Assembly: GCA_033344795.1 (NCBI GenBank)
Contig: JAWPMS010000001.1
Span: 2,914,001 to 2,978,000, forward strand
DNA: 64,000 nucleotides
Reading direction: 5' to 3'
Origin: SHLQ01 sp033344795
GTDB lineage: Bacteria > Actinomycetota > Acidimicrobiia > Acidimicrobiales > SHLQ01
The notes below the pieces were generated by a model that was given only the letters and a program-made list of their open reading frames with translations, did not search any database and was not told the DNA's origin. The translations under genes were made by a program, and so were the position numbers. Below, piece after piece: positions 17,539 through 26,949 of this stretch; within the stretch, counting starts at the first letter, position 1; each line of letters opens with the position of its first letter.

Positions 17539-18354
17539 ATGACCATCACCGAACAAGCAGCAACAACATCAGACGCCAGCTGGATCGAGGCTGGTGAGGC
17601 CTGGGGCCACGCAGCCATCGATTGGGCCTACAACTTCGAGACCTACGCACGAGATGCGATCGAAGAGGTACTCACCATCGTTGGAGTCACCGAAGGAACA
17701 GAGCTCTTCGACCTGGCTTGTGGCTCGGGATACGCGCTCTCACGGGCAGAACGACTCGGCGCCAAGACCTCCGGTCTCGACGCGTCCGCTGCGCTTCTGA
17801 ACATCGCCGCTCGCCGGGCTCCGGACTCGGATCTTCGACTCGGCACGATGTTCGACCTCCCGTTCGCAGACGAGTCGTTCGACGCCGCCACGTCATTCAA
17901 CGGCGTCTGGGGCGGCTGCAGCGAGGCATTCATCGAGGCCTACCGAGTGCTTCGACCAGGAGCGAAGTTCGGGGTCACGTTCTGGGGCCCGGGAAAGAAT
18001 CTGGATCTTCGAGATTGGTTCATTGCGCTCGGAACCTCCACGCCATCGGTCGGCGAGGAGATGATGGATCTCGCCGCAATCGGCGCTCCCGGAGTTGTCG
18101 AGTCGATGTTCGATGGAGCCGGCTTCGTCGACGTTTGGAGGGGTTCGACCACGGCGATTCTCGAATTCGCCGACGAGGACATCGCATGGAAGACCCTGCG
18201 GTCGCCTGGCGTCGTTCTCCCCGCGCTCGACGCGCTGGGTGAGGAGGCCCTTCGTCCACGTCTCATGGCAGCGATCGCACCATTTCGAAACGACGACGGT
18301 TCCTACCGACTCGTCAACGAACTCACGCACGCCATCGGCACAAAGCCGCTCTAG
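17539..18354 (+). CDS. Class I SAM-dependent methyltransferase
   Basis: A 271-residue methyltransferase. The SAM-binding motif I is LFDLACGSGYAL followed by the acidic end of the second strand SGLDAS; RLGTMFDLPFADESFDAAT is the motif II/III region seen in UbiE/Methyltransf_11-type enzymes. The methyl acceptor cannot be deduced. The start at ATG 17539 (MTITEQ) is supported by GAGAAGG; the open frame extends upstream to 17374 but that part overlaps the divergent promoter region. It is the first gene of a plus-strand trio with OsmC-like and flavin oxidoreductase genes, facing the regulator at 17355. Confidence 0.85.
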   Translation: MTITEQAATTSDASWIEAGEAWGHAAIDWAYNFETYARDAIEEVLTIVGVTEGTELFDLACGSGYALSRAERLGAKTSGLDASAALLNIAARRAPDSDLRLGTMFDLPFADESFDAATSFNGVWGGCSEAFIEAYRVLRPGAKFGVTFWGPGKNLDLRDWFIALGTSTPSVGEEMMDLAAIGAPGVVESMFDGAGFVDVWRGSTTAILEFADEDIAWKTLRSPGVVLPALDALGEEALRPRLMAAIAPFRNDDGSYRLVNELTHAIGTKPL

Positions 18355-18417
18355 CGGCACACGCCCTCGCAAGTCATCAATCACACCAACCAACCAAACA
18401 AACCAAGGAGAAATGCA

Positions 18418-18984
18418 ATGGCAATCACCGAATCACCTACCACCAACAACGGCGTCAACATCGAGGCCCTGCTCGGCGCACGCCAAGCGCTCACGGATGC
18501 GCCACCAGCCGCAGCCTTCACATGGAGGGGAACCAACACCTGGGTAAGTGGCACACACAGCCAAACCGAGGTGAACGGGTTCTTCGGCCTTGGCGAAGAG
18601 CAGGTACGCCAGTCGGGCGGCCACACCGTCTCGACAGATCATCCTGAGCACTTCGCGGCAGGGGACGAGGGATCGACGCCGGTCGAGCTTGTGCTGTCGG
18701 CTCTCGCTGGTTGTGTCACCGCCGGTGTCGCGACGGTCGCAGCCAATCGAGGCATCGCCCTGCAGTCGGTCACCGCGACCATCGAAGGAGACATGGATCT
18801 CCAGGGAATCATGGGTATCGATTCCGACGTGCGCAACGGCTTCAACAACGTGCGAATCAACTACGAGATCGTGGCAGACGCGACCGCTGAAGAGATCCAG
18901 GCGCTCGTCGCCCAATCACAGAAGCGGTCCGCCGTGTTCGACATCGTCACCAACCCCACCACGGTCAACGTCACCGTTTCGTAG
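18418..18984 (+). CDS. OsmC-like protein
   Basis: A 188-residue OsmC/Ohr superfamily protein. The core block LVLSALAGCVTAGVATVAANRGI contains the first catalytic-type cysteine; the family's second, C-terminal cysteine position is a Ser-Ala here (KRSAVFDIV), so classic two-cysteine organic hydroperoxide reduction is doubtful. Many OsmC relatives with a Ser at this place exist and their substrates are not known. A clear AAGGAG lies upstream of the ATG. It sits between a methyltransferase and a flavin oxidoreductase, suggesting a small stress or detoxification operon. Confidence 0.88.
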   Translation: MAITESPTTNNGVNIEALLGARQALTDAPPAAAFTWRGTNTWVSGTHSQTEVNGFFGLGEEQVRQSGGHTVSTDHPEHFAAGDEGSTPVELVLSALAGCVTAGVATVAANRGIALQSVTATIEGDMDLQGIMGIDSDVRNGFNNVRINYEIVADATAEEIQALVAQSQKRSAVFDIVTNPTTVNVTVS

Positions 18985-19013
18985 CGGTGTCGCGAAGAAG
19001 AGGAGCGAGTCCC

Positions 19014-20267
19014 ATGACATCCACAACAGTCACGATCATCGGTGCCGGCCAGGCAGGCCTGTCGATGAGTCGCTGTCTCAGTGAACGCTCGATCGACCAC
19101 GTGTTGCTCGAGCGCGGCGAGGTCGCCAACTCATGGAAAACCGAACGGTGGGACTCGCTCTGTCTTCTCACTCCCAATTGGATGACCCGGTTGCCCGATG
19201 GCCAATATGCGGGCGACGACCCGAACGGGTACATGACGGCGACCGAGGTCGCGAACTTCCTCGAAACGTACGGAGCCCACGTCGAGGCGCCGGTGATCGC
19301 GAACACCGTGGTCGAGTCCGTGCGTCCAACCGACGACGGGTTCCGGACCGTGACCAACAACGGTGAGTGGGTGAGCAAGGCAGTGGTCGTTGCCACGGGT
19401 GCCTGCAGTACACCTCGCATCCCGGAGATCGCGGGACTCGTACCTGGAAACGTGCGACAGCTCGCGCCGATTCACTACCGCAACCCAGATCAGCTTGACT
19501 CCGGTCGCGTCCTGGTCGTGGGTGCTTCTGCTTCTGGGGCACAGATCGCTGACGAGCTTGCTCGCTCTGGTCGAGCTGTCACGCTTGCGGTTGGCGACCA
19601 TGTGCGCCTGCCCCGTACGTACCGAGGGATGGACATCCACTGGTGGATGGATTCCCTAGGCCTTCTCGACGAGCGCATCGCAGATGTCGAAGACATCAGC
19701 CGTGCCCGTCGTCTGCCATCCCTACAGCTGGTTGGTTCGCCCGAGGGACGAGACATCGGCCTCAACGAGCTTGCACGGAACGGGGTGGACATCACCGGCC
19801 GTCTCGTCGGCGTATCGGGTTCGACCGCGCAGTTCTCCGGGTCGTTCGCGAACTCGTGTGCATCCGCCGATTTGAAGCAGGGCCGACTCCTCGAGGCAAT
19901 CGACGAATTCGCCCTGGCAACCGGACTCGAGAGCGAACTGCCCGACCCGACGCGACCCTCGACCACTGAACTTCCAGCGGCTCGTCTGACGCTTTCACTC
20001 GATGAAGTTTCGACCGTGGTGTGGGCGACGGGTTTCGTTCCCAACTACCCATGGCTCGACACAAACCTGCTCGATCGCAAGGGTGCGATCCGTCATGACG
20101 GGGGAGTGATGGCGCACCCAGGGATGTACGTGCTGGGCCTTCCGTTCCTGCGCCGACGCAAGTCGACCTTTCTCGACGGTGTCGGATTTGATGCGAAAGA
20201 GTTGGCCACACACCTCAACGATTACCTAGCGAACTCCGTCGCTTCGCCGATGAGAACCGGTGGCTGA
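19014..20267 (+). CDS. Flavin-dependent oxidoreductase, FMO/CzcO-like
   Basis: A 417-residue FAD/NAD(P)-binding protein. The FAD motif IIGAGQAGLSMS is at residues 7-18, and the second Rossmann motif VVGASASGAQIADELA lies near residue 167. WDSLCLLTPNW and VVWATGFVPNYPWLD are characteristic of putative flavoprotein monooxygenases related to CzcO. The start at ATG 19014 has AGGAG (19001-19005) upstream and gives a standard N terminus. It is the last gene of the divergent module; 30 bases separate it from the OsmC-like gene. Substrate unknown; an oxygenase or disulfide-type oxidoreductase role cannot be distinguished. Confidence 0.87.
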   Translation: MTSTTVTIIGAGQAGLSMSRCLSERSIDHVLLERGEVANSWKTERWDSLCLLTPNWMTRLPDGQYAGDDPNGYMTATEVANFLETYGAHVEAPVIANTVVESVRPTDDGFRTVTNNGEWVSKAVVVATGACSTPRIPEIAGLVPGNVRQLAPIHYRNPDQLDSGRVLVVGASASGAQIADELARSGRAVTLAVGDHVRLPRTYRGMDIHWWMDSLGLLDERIADVEDISRARRLPSLQLVGSPEGRDIGLNELARNGVDITGRLVGVSGSTAQFSGSFANSCASADLKQGRLLEAIDEFALATGLESELPDPTRPSTTELPAARLTLSLDEVSTVVWATGFVPNYPWLDTNLLDRKGAIRHDGGVMAHPGMYVLGLPFLRRRKSTFLDGVGFDAKELATHLNDYLANSVASPMRTGG

Positions 20268-20314
20268 ACGAGCCCATCACGGTCATACGGACTCGCTTTT
20301 GTGCGGGAATGAAC

Positions 20315-20327
20315 TACCCTCGGCGCA
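20315..20327 (+). promoter_or_regulatory. Leaderless promoter of the GNAT-like gene
   Basis: TACCCT (20315-20320), then six bases, then ATG at 20327. No ribosome binding site. Same layout as upstream of rimO and three other genes in the window. Confidence 0.5.
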
Positions 20328-20842
20328 TGGTAACGATCGACACGCGTCCCCCTGACGTCGATGCTGCCAACCCCGAAATCAGGCCGTACGGGACCGAAGA
20401 CTTCGCCTGGGCGGTCACACTTTTGGAGGCCACGGGGGGTCGACTGCGGGTCCGTCGCGGGCGGGTCGTCGACGTCGCGGTTCTGCCAGGTCTCGTCGCC
20501 CTTCGACATGGCCAGCCGGCTGGCCTGCTCACTCTGACGCGGCACCTGGATGAACTCGAGCTGTCGGTGATCGCTGCGGCGCCATTCGACGACGCACTCG
20601 TCGCGCGTTTGCTCGTTGAAGCACGCAGACATGGTGGTCCGACATGTCGCAGGATCTGGGCTGTGTGTTCGAATGCCGAATTCGAAGTCCAACGTGCCCT
20701 GCAGCAGAACGGTTTCAGGTTGTGTACGACGCGGCCCGGAGCGGTCGATGCGGTGGCGCGTCGATCACCAACCGGACTCGTGACCTCACTCGGAGGAGTT
20801 CAGGTACGTGATGAGGTCGAGTTCGACCTCTTGCTCTCGTAG
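20327..20842 (+). CDS. GNAT-like acetyltransferase, divergent
   Basis: A 171-residue protein with the outline of a GNAT fold: an N-terminal part IRPYGTEDFAWAVTLLEATGG, a central strand with LELSVIAAAPFDDALVARLLVEARRHG where the acetyl-CoA helix would lie, then FEVQRALQQNGFRLCTTRPGAV, like the GNAT C-terminal motif. The pyrophosphate-binding R/Q-x-x-G-x-G/A signature is not obvious, so this is a tentative call. I prefer ATG 20327 over ATG 20309 because a -10 box places the transcript start there. It ends six bases before the SURF1 gene. Confidence 0.55.
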   Translation: MVTIDTRPPDVDAANPEIRPYGTEDFAWAVTLLEATGGRLRVRRGRVVDVAVLPGLVALRHGQPAGLLTLTRHLDELELSVIAAAPFDDALVARLLVEARRHGGPTCRRIWAVCSNAEFEVQRALQQNGFRLCTTRPGAVDAVARRSPTGLVTSLGGVQVRDEVEFDLLLS

Positions 20843-20854
20843 ATCTGAGTGACC

Positions 20855-21640
20855 ATGTTTGCCACACCGCGCTGGATCATCTCTCATGTCTTCGTCGTCA
20901 TCTTGATCGTCTCGTTCATCGCTGCTGGCTTCTGGCAGCTCGACAGACTGGGACAGCGCCGCGATGAGAACGCACTGATCGAGTCCCGAATGGGTCAGGC
21001 CGTGTCCTTCGATGTCGCCCAGGCATCGGACCCGGACACCCTCGAGTATCGACGGGTCCAGGTCGAAGGCTCGTTCGATGCGGAGTCGAACATCCTGATC
21101 GCAAACCGCAGCGACGAAGGTATCCCGGGCTTTTGGATGTGGACGCGGTTCGTCACCTCGACGGGCGAGGATCTGATCGTAAATCGCGGCTTCGTCGAAC
21201 GGTCGATCATCCTGCAATCCAGCGGTGCACCGCCTCTCGAGGAAGCAGATCCCACCGCAGGGAACCTGGTGATCGAGGGCCTGCTGCGTGAGGGGCTCGA
21301 TGGGGGCCGTGTCACCGAGACGGGCGATCAGCTGAGTCGACCCGACGCCGTTCTCGCGTCCGAGCTGCTCGAGCTCGATCCGGCGCTCGGAGCGAGCATC
21401 TATCTCGAGCTGGATGCACAGGATCCTGCGCGCACATCGGCGGTACCCCGGCCTGTTCCTGCTCCAGATCTCGGCGAGGGGTCGCATGGCAGTTATGCCT
21501 TCCAATGGTTCACGTTCGCTCTGATCGGCAGCATTGGCTATGCAGCGTTGCTCAGACGCATTCGTCGCGGCGATCAAGAGCGCGGCGACGTTCCACATGA
21601 CCTCGAGCCCAGCGCGAGGGCGCAGCACGCAGGGGTGTAG
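20855..21640 (+). CDS. SURF1 family protein
   Basis: SURF1 proteins assist assembly of cytochrome c oxidase. The product has an N-terminal membrane segment (about residues 8-26) followed by the family motif GFWQLDRL, the block LEYRRVQVEGSFD, a periplasmic domain with IVNRGFVE, and a C-terminal membrane segment after HGSYAFQWF. This two-segment layout with a large external loop is diagnostic. The start may be GTG 20849 or ATG 20855; the ATG gives the more usual N terminus. It is followed by dapA with a gap of 24 bases. No cox genes are in the window. Confidence 0.88.
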   Translation: MFATPRWIISHVFVVILIVSFIAAGFWQLDRLGQRRDENALIESRMGQAVSFDVAQASDPDTLEYRRVQVEGSFDAESNILIANRSDEGIPGFWMWTRFVTSTGEDLIVNRGFVERSIILQSSGAPPLEEADPTAGNLVIEGLLREGLDGGRVTETGDQLSRPDAVLASELLELDPALGASIYLELDAQDPARTSAVPRPVPAPDLGEGSHGSYAFQWFTFALIGSIGYAALLRRIRRGDQERGDVPHDLEPSARAQHAGV

Positions 21641-21664
21641 CCTTTTGTTTGCAAAGGAGGGCAC

Positions 21665-22552
21665 ATGGCCCGTTTCGGACAGGTACTCACCGCCATGGCG
21701 ACACCGTTCACGCCCGATGGCGCGCTCGATGTCGAAGGAGCACAAACGCTCGCCAAGTGGTTGGTCGACAATGGAAATGATGGATTGGTCGTCGCTGGAA
21801 CAACCGGTGAAAGCCCGACCCTCACACACGATGAGCAGATCGAACTGATCGCCGCAGTTGTTGCAGCCGTGGACGTTCCGGTCATCGCCGGGACCGGTAG
21901 CAACGACACCCGCGCCGCAATCGAACTCACAAAGCGCGCAACCGATGCCGGTGCCGACGCCATTCTTTCGGTGACCCCGTATTACAACCGGCCGTCCCAA
22001 GAGGGACTGCTCGCACACTTTCGGGCGATCGCGGCTTCCACGGACCTCCCCGTGATGCTTTACGACATTCCGGGACGGACCGGTCGCAAGATCAGCACCG
22101 AGAACCTCATCCTGCTCGCGCAGGAGAACAACATCGTTGCGCTCAAGGACGCGGCAGGCGACCCGGCCGAGACGGCGGTCGTGATCGCCGAGACGGCCGA
22201 CGACTTCGCGGTCTACAGCGGCGATGATGGACTGACACTTCCCCTGCTGGCCGTCGGTGCCTCGGGCGTCGTCGGGGTCGCCACACACTGGTGCGGCGTC
22301 GAAACAAAGATGATGATCGAGAGTTTCTTCCGTGGCGACGTCGCGGCAGCCGCAGCGATGAACCAGCGGCTCCTTGCATCGTGGGACTTCGAAACCGGCG
22401 ACCTTCGACCGAATCCGATCCCAACCAAGACCATGCTCAGGCTTCTCGGGCTGCCGGGTGGTCAATGCCGACTGCCGATGGGGCCTGAACCTGCGGGTCT
22501 CGAGGACCTGGCTCGTAAGGTTTTGTCCAATCTCGGTCGATCTGGTTTCTGA
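21665..22552 (+). CDS. dapA: 4-hydroxy-tetrahydrodipicolinate synthase
   Basis: DapA condenses pyruvate with aspartate semialdehyde in lysine synthesis. The 295-residue TIM-barrel protein has the N-terminal signature GTTGESPTLTHDEQ, the motif YYNRPSQEGL with the catalytic Tyr region, YDIPGRTG, and the Schiff-base Lys in IVALKDAAGD near residue 163. A strong AAAGGAGG lies just before the ATG. The TGA overlaps the start of the RNase J gene by one base, the frequent actinobacterial order dapA-rnj-ftsK. Downstream coupling suggests one transcript. Confidence 0.96.
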   Translation: MARFGQVLTAMATPFTPDGALDVEGAQTLAKWLVDNGNDGLVVAGTTGESPTLTHDEQIELIAAVVAAVDVPVIAGTGSNDTRAAIELTKRATDAGADAILSVTPYYNRPSQEGLLAHFRAIAASTDLPVMLYDIPGRTGRKISTENLILLAQENNIVALKDAAGDPAETAVVIAETADDFAVYSGDDGLTLPLLAVGASGVVGVATHWCGVETKMMIESFFRGDVAAAAAMNQRLLASWDFETGDLRPNPIPTKTMLRLLGLPGGQCRLPMGPEPAGLEDLARKVLSNLGRSGF

Positions 22553-24237
22553 TGGCAGAACCTGTACGAATCACCTTCCTGGGTGGCCTCGGCGACATTG
22601 GTCGCAATTGCGCAGTTCTCGAATCGGACAACCGCATGGTCATCCTCGACTGCGGCCAGATGTTCTCTGACGAGACACAACCCGGTGTCGAGTCGATCAT
22701 TCCGGACTTCGGGTACCTGGTCGACAACGCCGATCGCATCGAGGGCTGCATCGTCACGCACGCGCATGAGGACCACATCGGAGGGTTGACCTACCTGCTC
22801 GAAGCAATCCCAGAGCTCGAGCTGGACTTCTACGGGACGCCGTTCACGCTCGGCCTGGTTCGTCACAAGTTGGGTGAGCGAAACCTCCAGGGACGGGCGA
22901 ACCTGCACACCATCGCCGATGGGGATCGACGAACGATCGGTCCCTTCGACTGCGAGTTCTTGCCGGTCACGCACTCGACCCCATCGGGTTTGATCACTGC
23001 GTTCACCACACCGCAGGGCATCATCTTGCATTCGAGTGACTTCAAACTCGATCACACCCCAGTCGATGGTCGGCTCACCGACCTTCCTCGCATCGGGGCG
23101 CTCTCGGGTGATCCTGGCATTCGCCTTTTACTGGCTGACTCGACCAACGCAAACACGCCAGGGCAGTCCACCTCTGAGTCAGAGGTCGGAGGTGTGCTCC
23201 GTTCGATCTTCCACGAGCACCGGAATCAACGGATCATCGTCGGTGCCTTCGCAAGTCACATTCATCGAGTCCAGCAGATCGCCGAGGTCGCCATCGAGCA
23301 AGATCGCACGATCGTCACGCTCGGGCGTTCGATGAAGCGCAACGTCGCGCTCGCACGCGACCTTGGGTTGCTTTCGATCCCGGACCGGCACATCGTCGAC
23401 ATTGCGGACGCTGAGGATCTCGATCCGGTGAAGACCTGCATCATTTCGACCGGCAGCCAAGGTGAGCCGCGATCGGCACTCACGCTCATGGCCGCGGGCG
23501 ACAGTCGTTGGGTCACGATTGGACCGAAAGACACGGTGGTGTTCAGCTCGCATCCAATTCCGGGCAACGAAGCAGCGGTCGGTCGGGTCCGTTCTGGGTT
23601 GGCCCGACAGGGAGCAACGATCGTGCACTCGGGCCAGGTCGACGTCCATACGACCGGTCATGGCAAACAACAAGAACTGCTCGCGCTGCACGCCGTGGCC
23701 AATCCCGATCTCTTCGTTCCGGTGCACGGTGAGTATGAACATCTGATCGGTCATGCGGAGCTGGCGATTCGTCGCGGAATGTCGCCAGACAAAGTCGTCG
23801 TGGCAACCGATGGCGACCAGCTGCTCTTGACCGACGAGGGAATCAGCAAGGATGGCCAGGTTTCCGGCGAATACATCTACATGGATGGCTCGGCCCAGGC
23901 ACTGACCGAAGGAATCCTCGACGAGCGGTTGCTGCTCGGGCAAGCCGGGTTTGTGTCGATCATTGCCGAGATCGACTTCGAGACCCGTGAAATTGTCTTT
24001 GGTCCCGTGGTCGAGTCGCGCGGTTGGGCCGCACCGTCAGAACGATTCGATCTGCAGTCGGGCGCCGCATCTGAGGCTCGCAAGGCCATCGAAGCGGAAC
24101 TGGAGAAGTCGGGCGATCTTCGAGACATGGAGCGAGTGAGCCGTCGGGCCGTCGGGCGTTATGTTGCTGCGGCCACCCGCCGCCGCCCGGTGATCGTGCC
24201 AGTGATTCGGGCATACACCCCGTCGAACGACTCCTAG
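22552..24237 (+). CDS. rnj: Ribonuclease J
   Basis: RNase J is a 5'-to-3' exonuclease and endonuclease of the metallo-beta-lactamase/beta-CASP family. The 561-residue protein has the zinc motif THAHEDHIGG near residue 72, further ligands in LPVTHSTPSG and HSSDFKLDHT, and the beta-CASP elements ADSTNANTPG, GAFASHIHRVQQI and SSHPIPGNE. VHTTGHGKQQEL and FVPVHGEYEHL match the C-terminal part of the catalytic core. The start ATG overlaps the dapA stop. With pnp (9.0 kb) and a DEAD-box helicase (48.4 kb) it may form part of an RNA degradation complex. Confidence 0.96.
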   Translation: MAEPVRITFLGGLGDIGRNCAVLESDNRMVILDCGQMFSDETQPGVESIIPDFGYLVDNADRIEGCIVTHAHEDHIGGLTYLLEAIPELELDFYGTPFTLGLVRHKLGERNLQGRANLHTIADGDRRTIGPFDCEFLPVTHSTPSGLITAFTTPQGIILHSSDFKLDHTPVDGRLTDLPRIGALSGDPGIRLLLADSTNANTPGQSTSESEVGGVLRSIFHEHRNQRIIVGAFASHIHRVQQIAEVAIEQDRTIVTLGRSMKRNVALARDLGLLSIPDRHIVDIADAEDLDPVKTCIISTGSQGEPRSALTLMAAGDSRWVTIGPKDTVVFSSHPIPGNEAAVGRVRSGLARQGATIVHSGQVDVHTTGHGKQQELLALHAVANPDLFVPVHGEYEHLIGHAELAIRRGMSPDKVVVATDGDQLLLTDEGISKDGQVSGEYIYMDGSAQALTEGILDERLLLGQAGFVSIIAEIDFETREIVFGPVVESRGWAAPSERFDLQSGAASEARKAIEAELEKSGDLRDMERVSRRAVGRYVAAATRRRPVIVPVIRAYTPSNDS

Positions 24238-24330
24238 ACCTGCGACGTCTCACGGAGCGCGCGAGAGTTTCAACGCTGCGCGCGAAATGACCGGTAGACG
24301 TCGGTGTACTCCACTAGAGTCTGATCTACT

Positions 24331-26940
24331 GTGGCAACTAAATCGAAGACCTCGAATTCACGCTCGCGCGCCACGAAGCGCCCCGCACGATCGACGACGA
24401 CAAAAACGAAACAAACACGGGGACGCGCGCCCGCGAAACGGAAGACCTCTCGCAAACCTGTGGCGCGTCCGTCGCTCGCGCAAACCATTCGCGAGGCCCT
24501 CGATGGTCGCGGCGCCGATTTGCTCGGTCTCTTCTTGATCGTCGCTGGAGTGCTCGCCGCTCTCGGCATTTACACCGAGACCTCCGGTCTGCTCGGGAGG
24601 GCCTTCGACGAAGGCTTCGGCTGGGCGATTGGCGTCTTCCGCTACCTCGCTCCGTTCGTGGTCGTCGTCGCTGGCCTCGCGGTCATCAGACGCGGCGGAG
24701 AACCACACGCGCTTCCGCCACACTTCATCGTCGGTGGTATCGCTGCGGTGGTCTCCACCACGGGTCTGGTGCATCTCGCCGGTGACAGCCCGACCTGGGG
24801 CAGCACGGTGGCCGAACTCTCCGGTGCCGGCGGAGTGCTCGGCTTGTTGGTGGGCGGGCCGCTCCTCGCGGTCGCCAGCTTCTGGGGAGCGTTGCTGATC
24901 TTGCTGTCCTTCGGAATCGGGGGCTTGATCGTGATGACCGGTGTGTCCTTGCAGACGCTCATCGAAGGAACGCTGCGCCGAGCTCGCCCTCTCGCCGGAG
25001 CTGCCGCCAACGGAACCCGATCGCTCTTCGTGATGGACCGACACGACGCGGAGGGCGACGTCATCGATCTTCGTGACGACAACAGTCCGCCTCCGGTGCA
25101 GGTCGGAGCGCCAACGGACGCGTTCGTCGACGAGGACGGTCAGAACCTCGATTCCACGATCGAGATTCCCGTTCCGCCCCTCGAACCTGCACCCGACGAG
25201 ACGCCCGACGGCACTCCGGACGAGACGGTTGCCGTCTTCGATCAGGACGTCGACGCGGCGCCTCCCACGGTGGTGGTCCCCAATGCGTCTTCCGAGCCAC
25301 AACAGCTCGAGACCGAACTCGCCGTGACCACCCAAGGCGACCGAACGTGGGTGCTTCCCTCGATGTCGTTGTTGTCTCGTTCGAATTCCCAAGACGTCGA
25401 CCAAGACGCGGTGATCGCCCGTGGCCGAACGCTCGAGCGTGCGCTTGCCGAACATGGGGTCGAGACCCGCCTGATCAACATGGTGGTCGGCCCCACGGTG
25501 ACCCGCTTCGAGCTCGAGCTGGGGCTCGGGGTCAAGGTATCGAAGGTCAAGAACCTGAGCGACGACATCGCATATGCGATGGCATCACCCGACGTACGAA
25601 TCATCGCCCCGATTCCCGGGAAGCAGGCAATTGGCGTCGAGGTTCCCAATGAGAACCGCCAGATCATCGCGGTTGGCGACATCTTGGCTTCGGCCGAGGC
25701 TCGCAAGGCGATCGGGCCGATGGAGGTGGCGATCGGTCGCGACATCAACGGAAAGTCGCTGCTCGCGGACCTGTCGAAAATGCCGCATACGTTGGTCGCT
25801 GGCGCGACGGGTGCCGGAAAGTCGTCCGGCATCAACTCGATCATCACGTCGTTGCTGATGCGTAACACTCCCGACGACGTGCGGATGATTCTCATCGATC
25901 CGAAGCGGGTCGAGATGACCCAATACGAACGGATCCCCCATCTGCTCACCCAGCCAGTCACCGACCCCAAGAAGGCGGCCAACGCTCTTGCTTGGGCGGT
26001 TCGAGAGATGGAACGTCGTTACGAACTCCTCGAAGAATGCCGTTTCCGCGACATCGGTGGTTACAACGCTGCATTCGACAAGGGCAAGGTCAAGGCAAAG
26101 AAGGGCGAGCTCGGCCCGGATGGCGAGCCTCGCCAGTTCAAACGCCTGCCATACATTCTCGTGGTCGTGGACGAGCTGGCAGACCTCATGATGGTGGCCG
26201 CACGCGATGTCGAAGATTCGATCGTGCGGATCGGGCAGAAGGCACGCGCGGTTGGTATCCACATGGTGATCGCAACACAGCGTCCTTCCGTAGACGTGAT
26301 CACGGGGCTGATCAAAGCCAACGTGCCAGCACGCATCGCCTATGCGGTGTCGAGCATGCAGGACAGTCGCGTCATCCTCGGGTCGCCCGGTGCTGAACGG
26401 CTGGTCGGCAAGGGCGACATGCTGTTCCAAGACCCCACGAGCTCGACGCCGATGCGACTGCAGGGTGCGTGGGTCGAAGAGTCCGAGGTCAAGAAGATCG
26501 TCGACCACTGGCGCCAACAGGGCTTCGATGAGATCTCGACGCAAGAGTCCGAGGTGCTCGGCGGACGACAACCGAGCATGCTCGACGAGGCACCTCCTGC
26601 GGAGAACGGAGCGGTCGCTCCCGTTGCAACCGCCCCTGACCTGACGGGGATGCCGGGCATGGCCGCACCGGTGAGTCCTGGCACCGACATGATCACCGCA
26701 GATCGCCAAAGCGACGATGACGCGGACGACCTGCTTTGGCAGGCGATGGAATTGGTTGTGTCTTCGGGCCTCGGTTCCACGTCGATGCTGCAGCGGAAAC
26801 TTCGCGTGGGCTTCTCCCGAGCAGGTCGAATCATGGACGAGCTCGAACAAAAGGGCATCGTCGGGCCCAGCGAGGGCTCCAAGGCCCGCGAAGTACTGCT
26901 CAGCGTCGAGCAGCTTCAGCAGCTCCGCAACGGCGCCTGA
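24331..26940 (+). CDS. ftsK: DNA translocase FtsK/SpoIIIE
   Basis: FtsK pumps chromosome ends across the division septum and helps dimer resolution. The 869-residue protein starts with a basic Lys/Arg/Thr-rich stretch, then four to five membrane segments (about residues 65-220), an acidic linker, and the motor with Walker A GATGAGKSSGIN near residue 490, DPKRVEMTQY and Walker B ILVVVDELADLMM. The C-terminal gamma domain (LVVSSGLGSTSMLQRKL) that reads KOPS is intact. The start is GTG at 24331, with TAGAGT (24315-24320) ten bases upstream and no ribosome binding site, suggesting a very short or missing leader. Confidence 0.96.
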   Translation: MATKSKTSNSRSRATKRPARSTTTKTKQTRGRAPAKRKTSRKPVARPSLAQTIREALDGRGADLLGLFLIVAGVLAALGIYTETSGLLGRAFDEGFGWAIGVFRYLAPFVVVVAGLAVIRRGGEPHALPPHFIVGGIAAVVSTTGLVHLAGDSPTWGSTVAELSGAGGVLGLLVGGPLLAVASFWGALLILLSFGIGGLIVMTGVSLQTLIEGTLRRARPLAGAAANGTRSLFVMDRHDAEGDVIDLRDDNSPPPVQVGAPTDAFVDEDGQNLDSTIEIPVPPLEPAPDETPDGTPDETVAVFDQDVDAAPPTVVVPNASSEPQQLETELAVTTQGDRTWVLPSMSLLSRSNSQDVDQDAVIARGRTLERALAEHGVETRLINMVVGPTVTRFELELGLGVKVSKVKNLSDDIAYAMASPDVRIIAPIPGKQAIGVEVPNENRQIIAVGDILASAEARKAIGPMEVAIGRDINGKSLLADLSKMPHTLVAGATGAGKSSGINSIITSLLMRNTPDDVRMILIDPKRVEMTQYERIPHLLTQPVTDPKKAANALAWAVREMERRYELLEECRFRDIGGYNAAFDKGKVKAKKGELGPDGEPRQFKRLPYILVVVDELADLMMVAARDVEDSIVRIGQKARAVGIHMVIATQRPSVDVITGLIKANVPARIAYAVSSMQDSRVILGSPGAERLVGKGDMLFQDPTSSTPMRLQGAWVEESEVKKIVDHWRQQGFDEISTQESEVLGGRQPSMLDEAPPAENGAVAPVATAPDLTGMPGMAAPVSPGTDMITADRQSDDDADDLLWQAMELVVSSGLGSTSMLQRKLRVGFSRAGRIMDELEQKGIVGPSEGSKAREVLLSVEQLQQLRNGA

Positions 26941-26949
26941 GGCTTCGTC

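Noticed and set aside
20786..22465. 559-codon minus-strand open frame opposite SURF1 and dapA
   Set aside because: Both genes on the plus strand have conserved motifs throughout; the minus frame has none.
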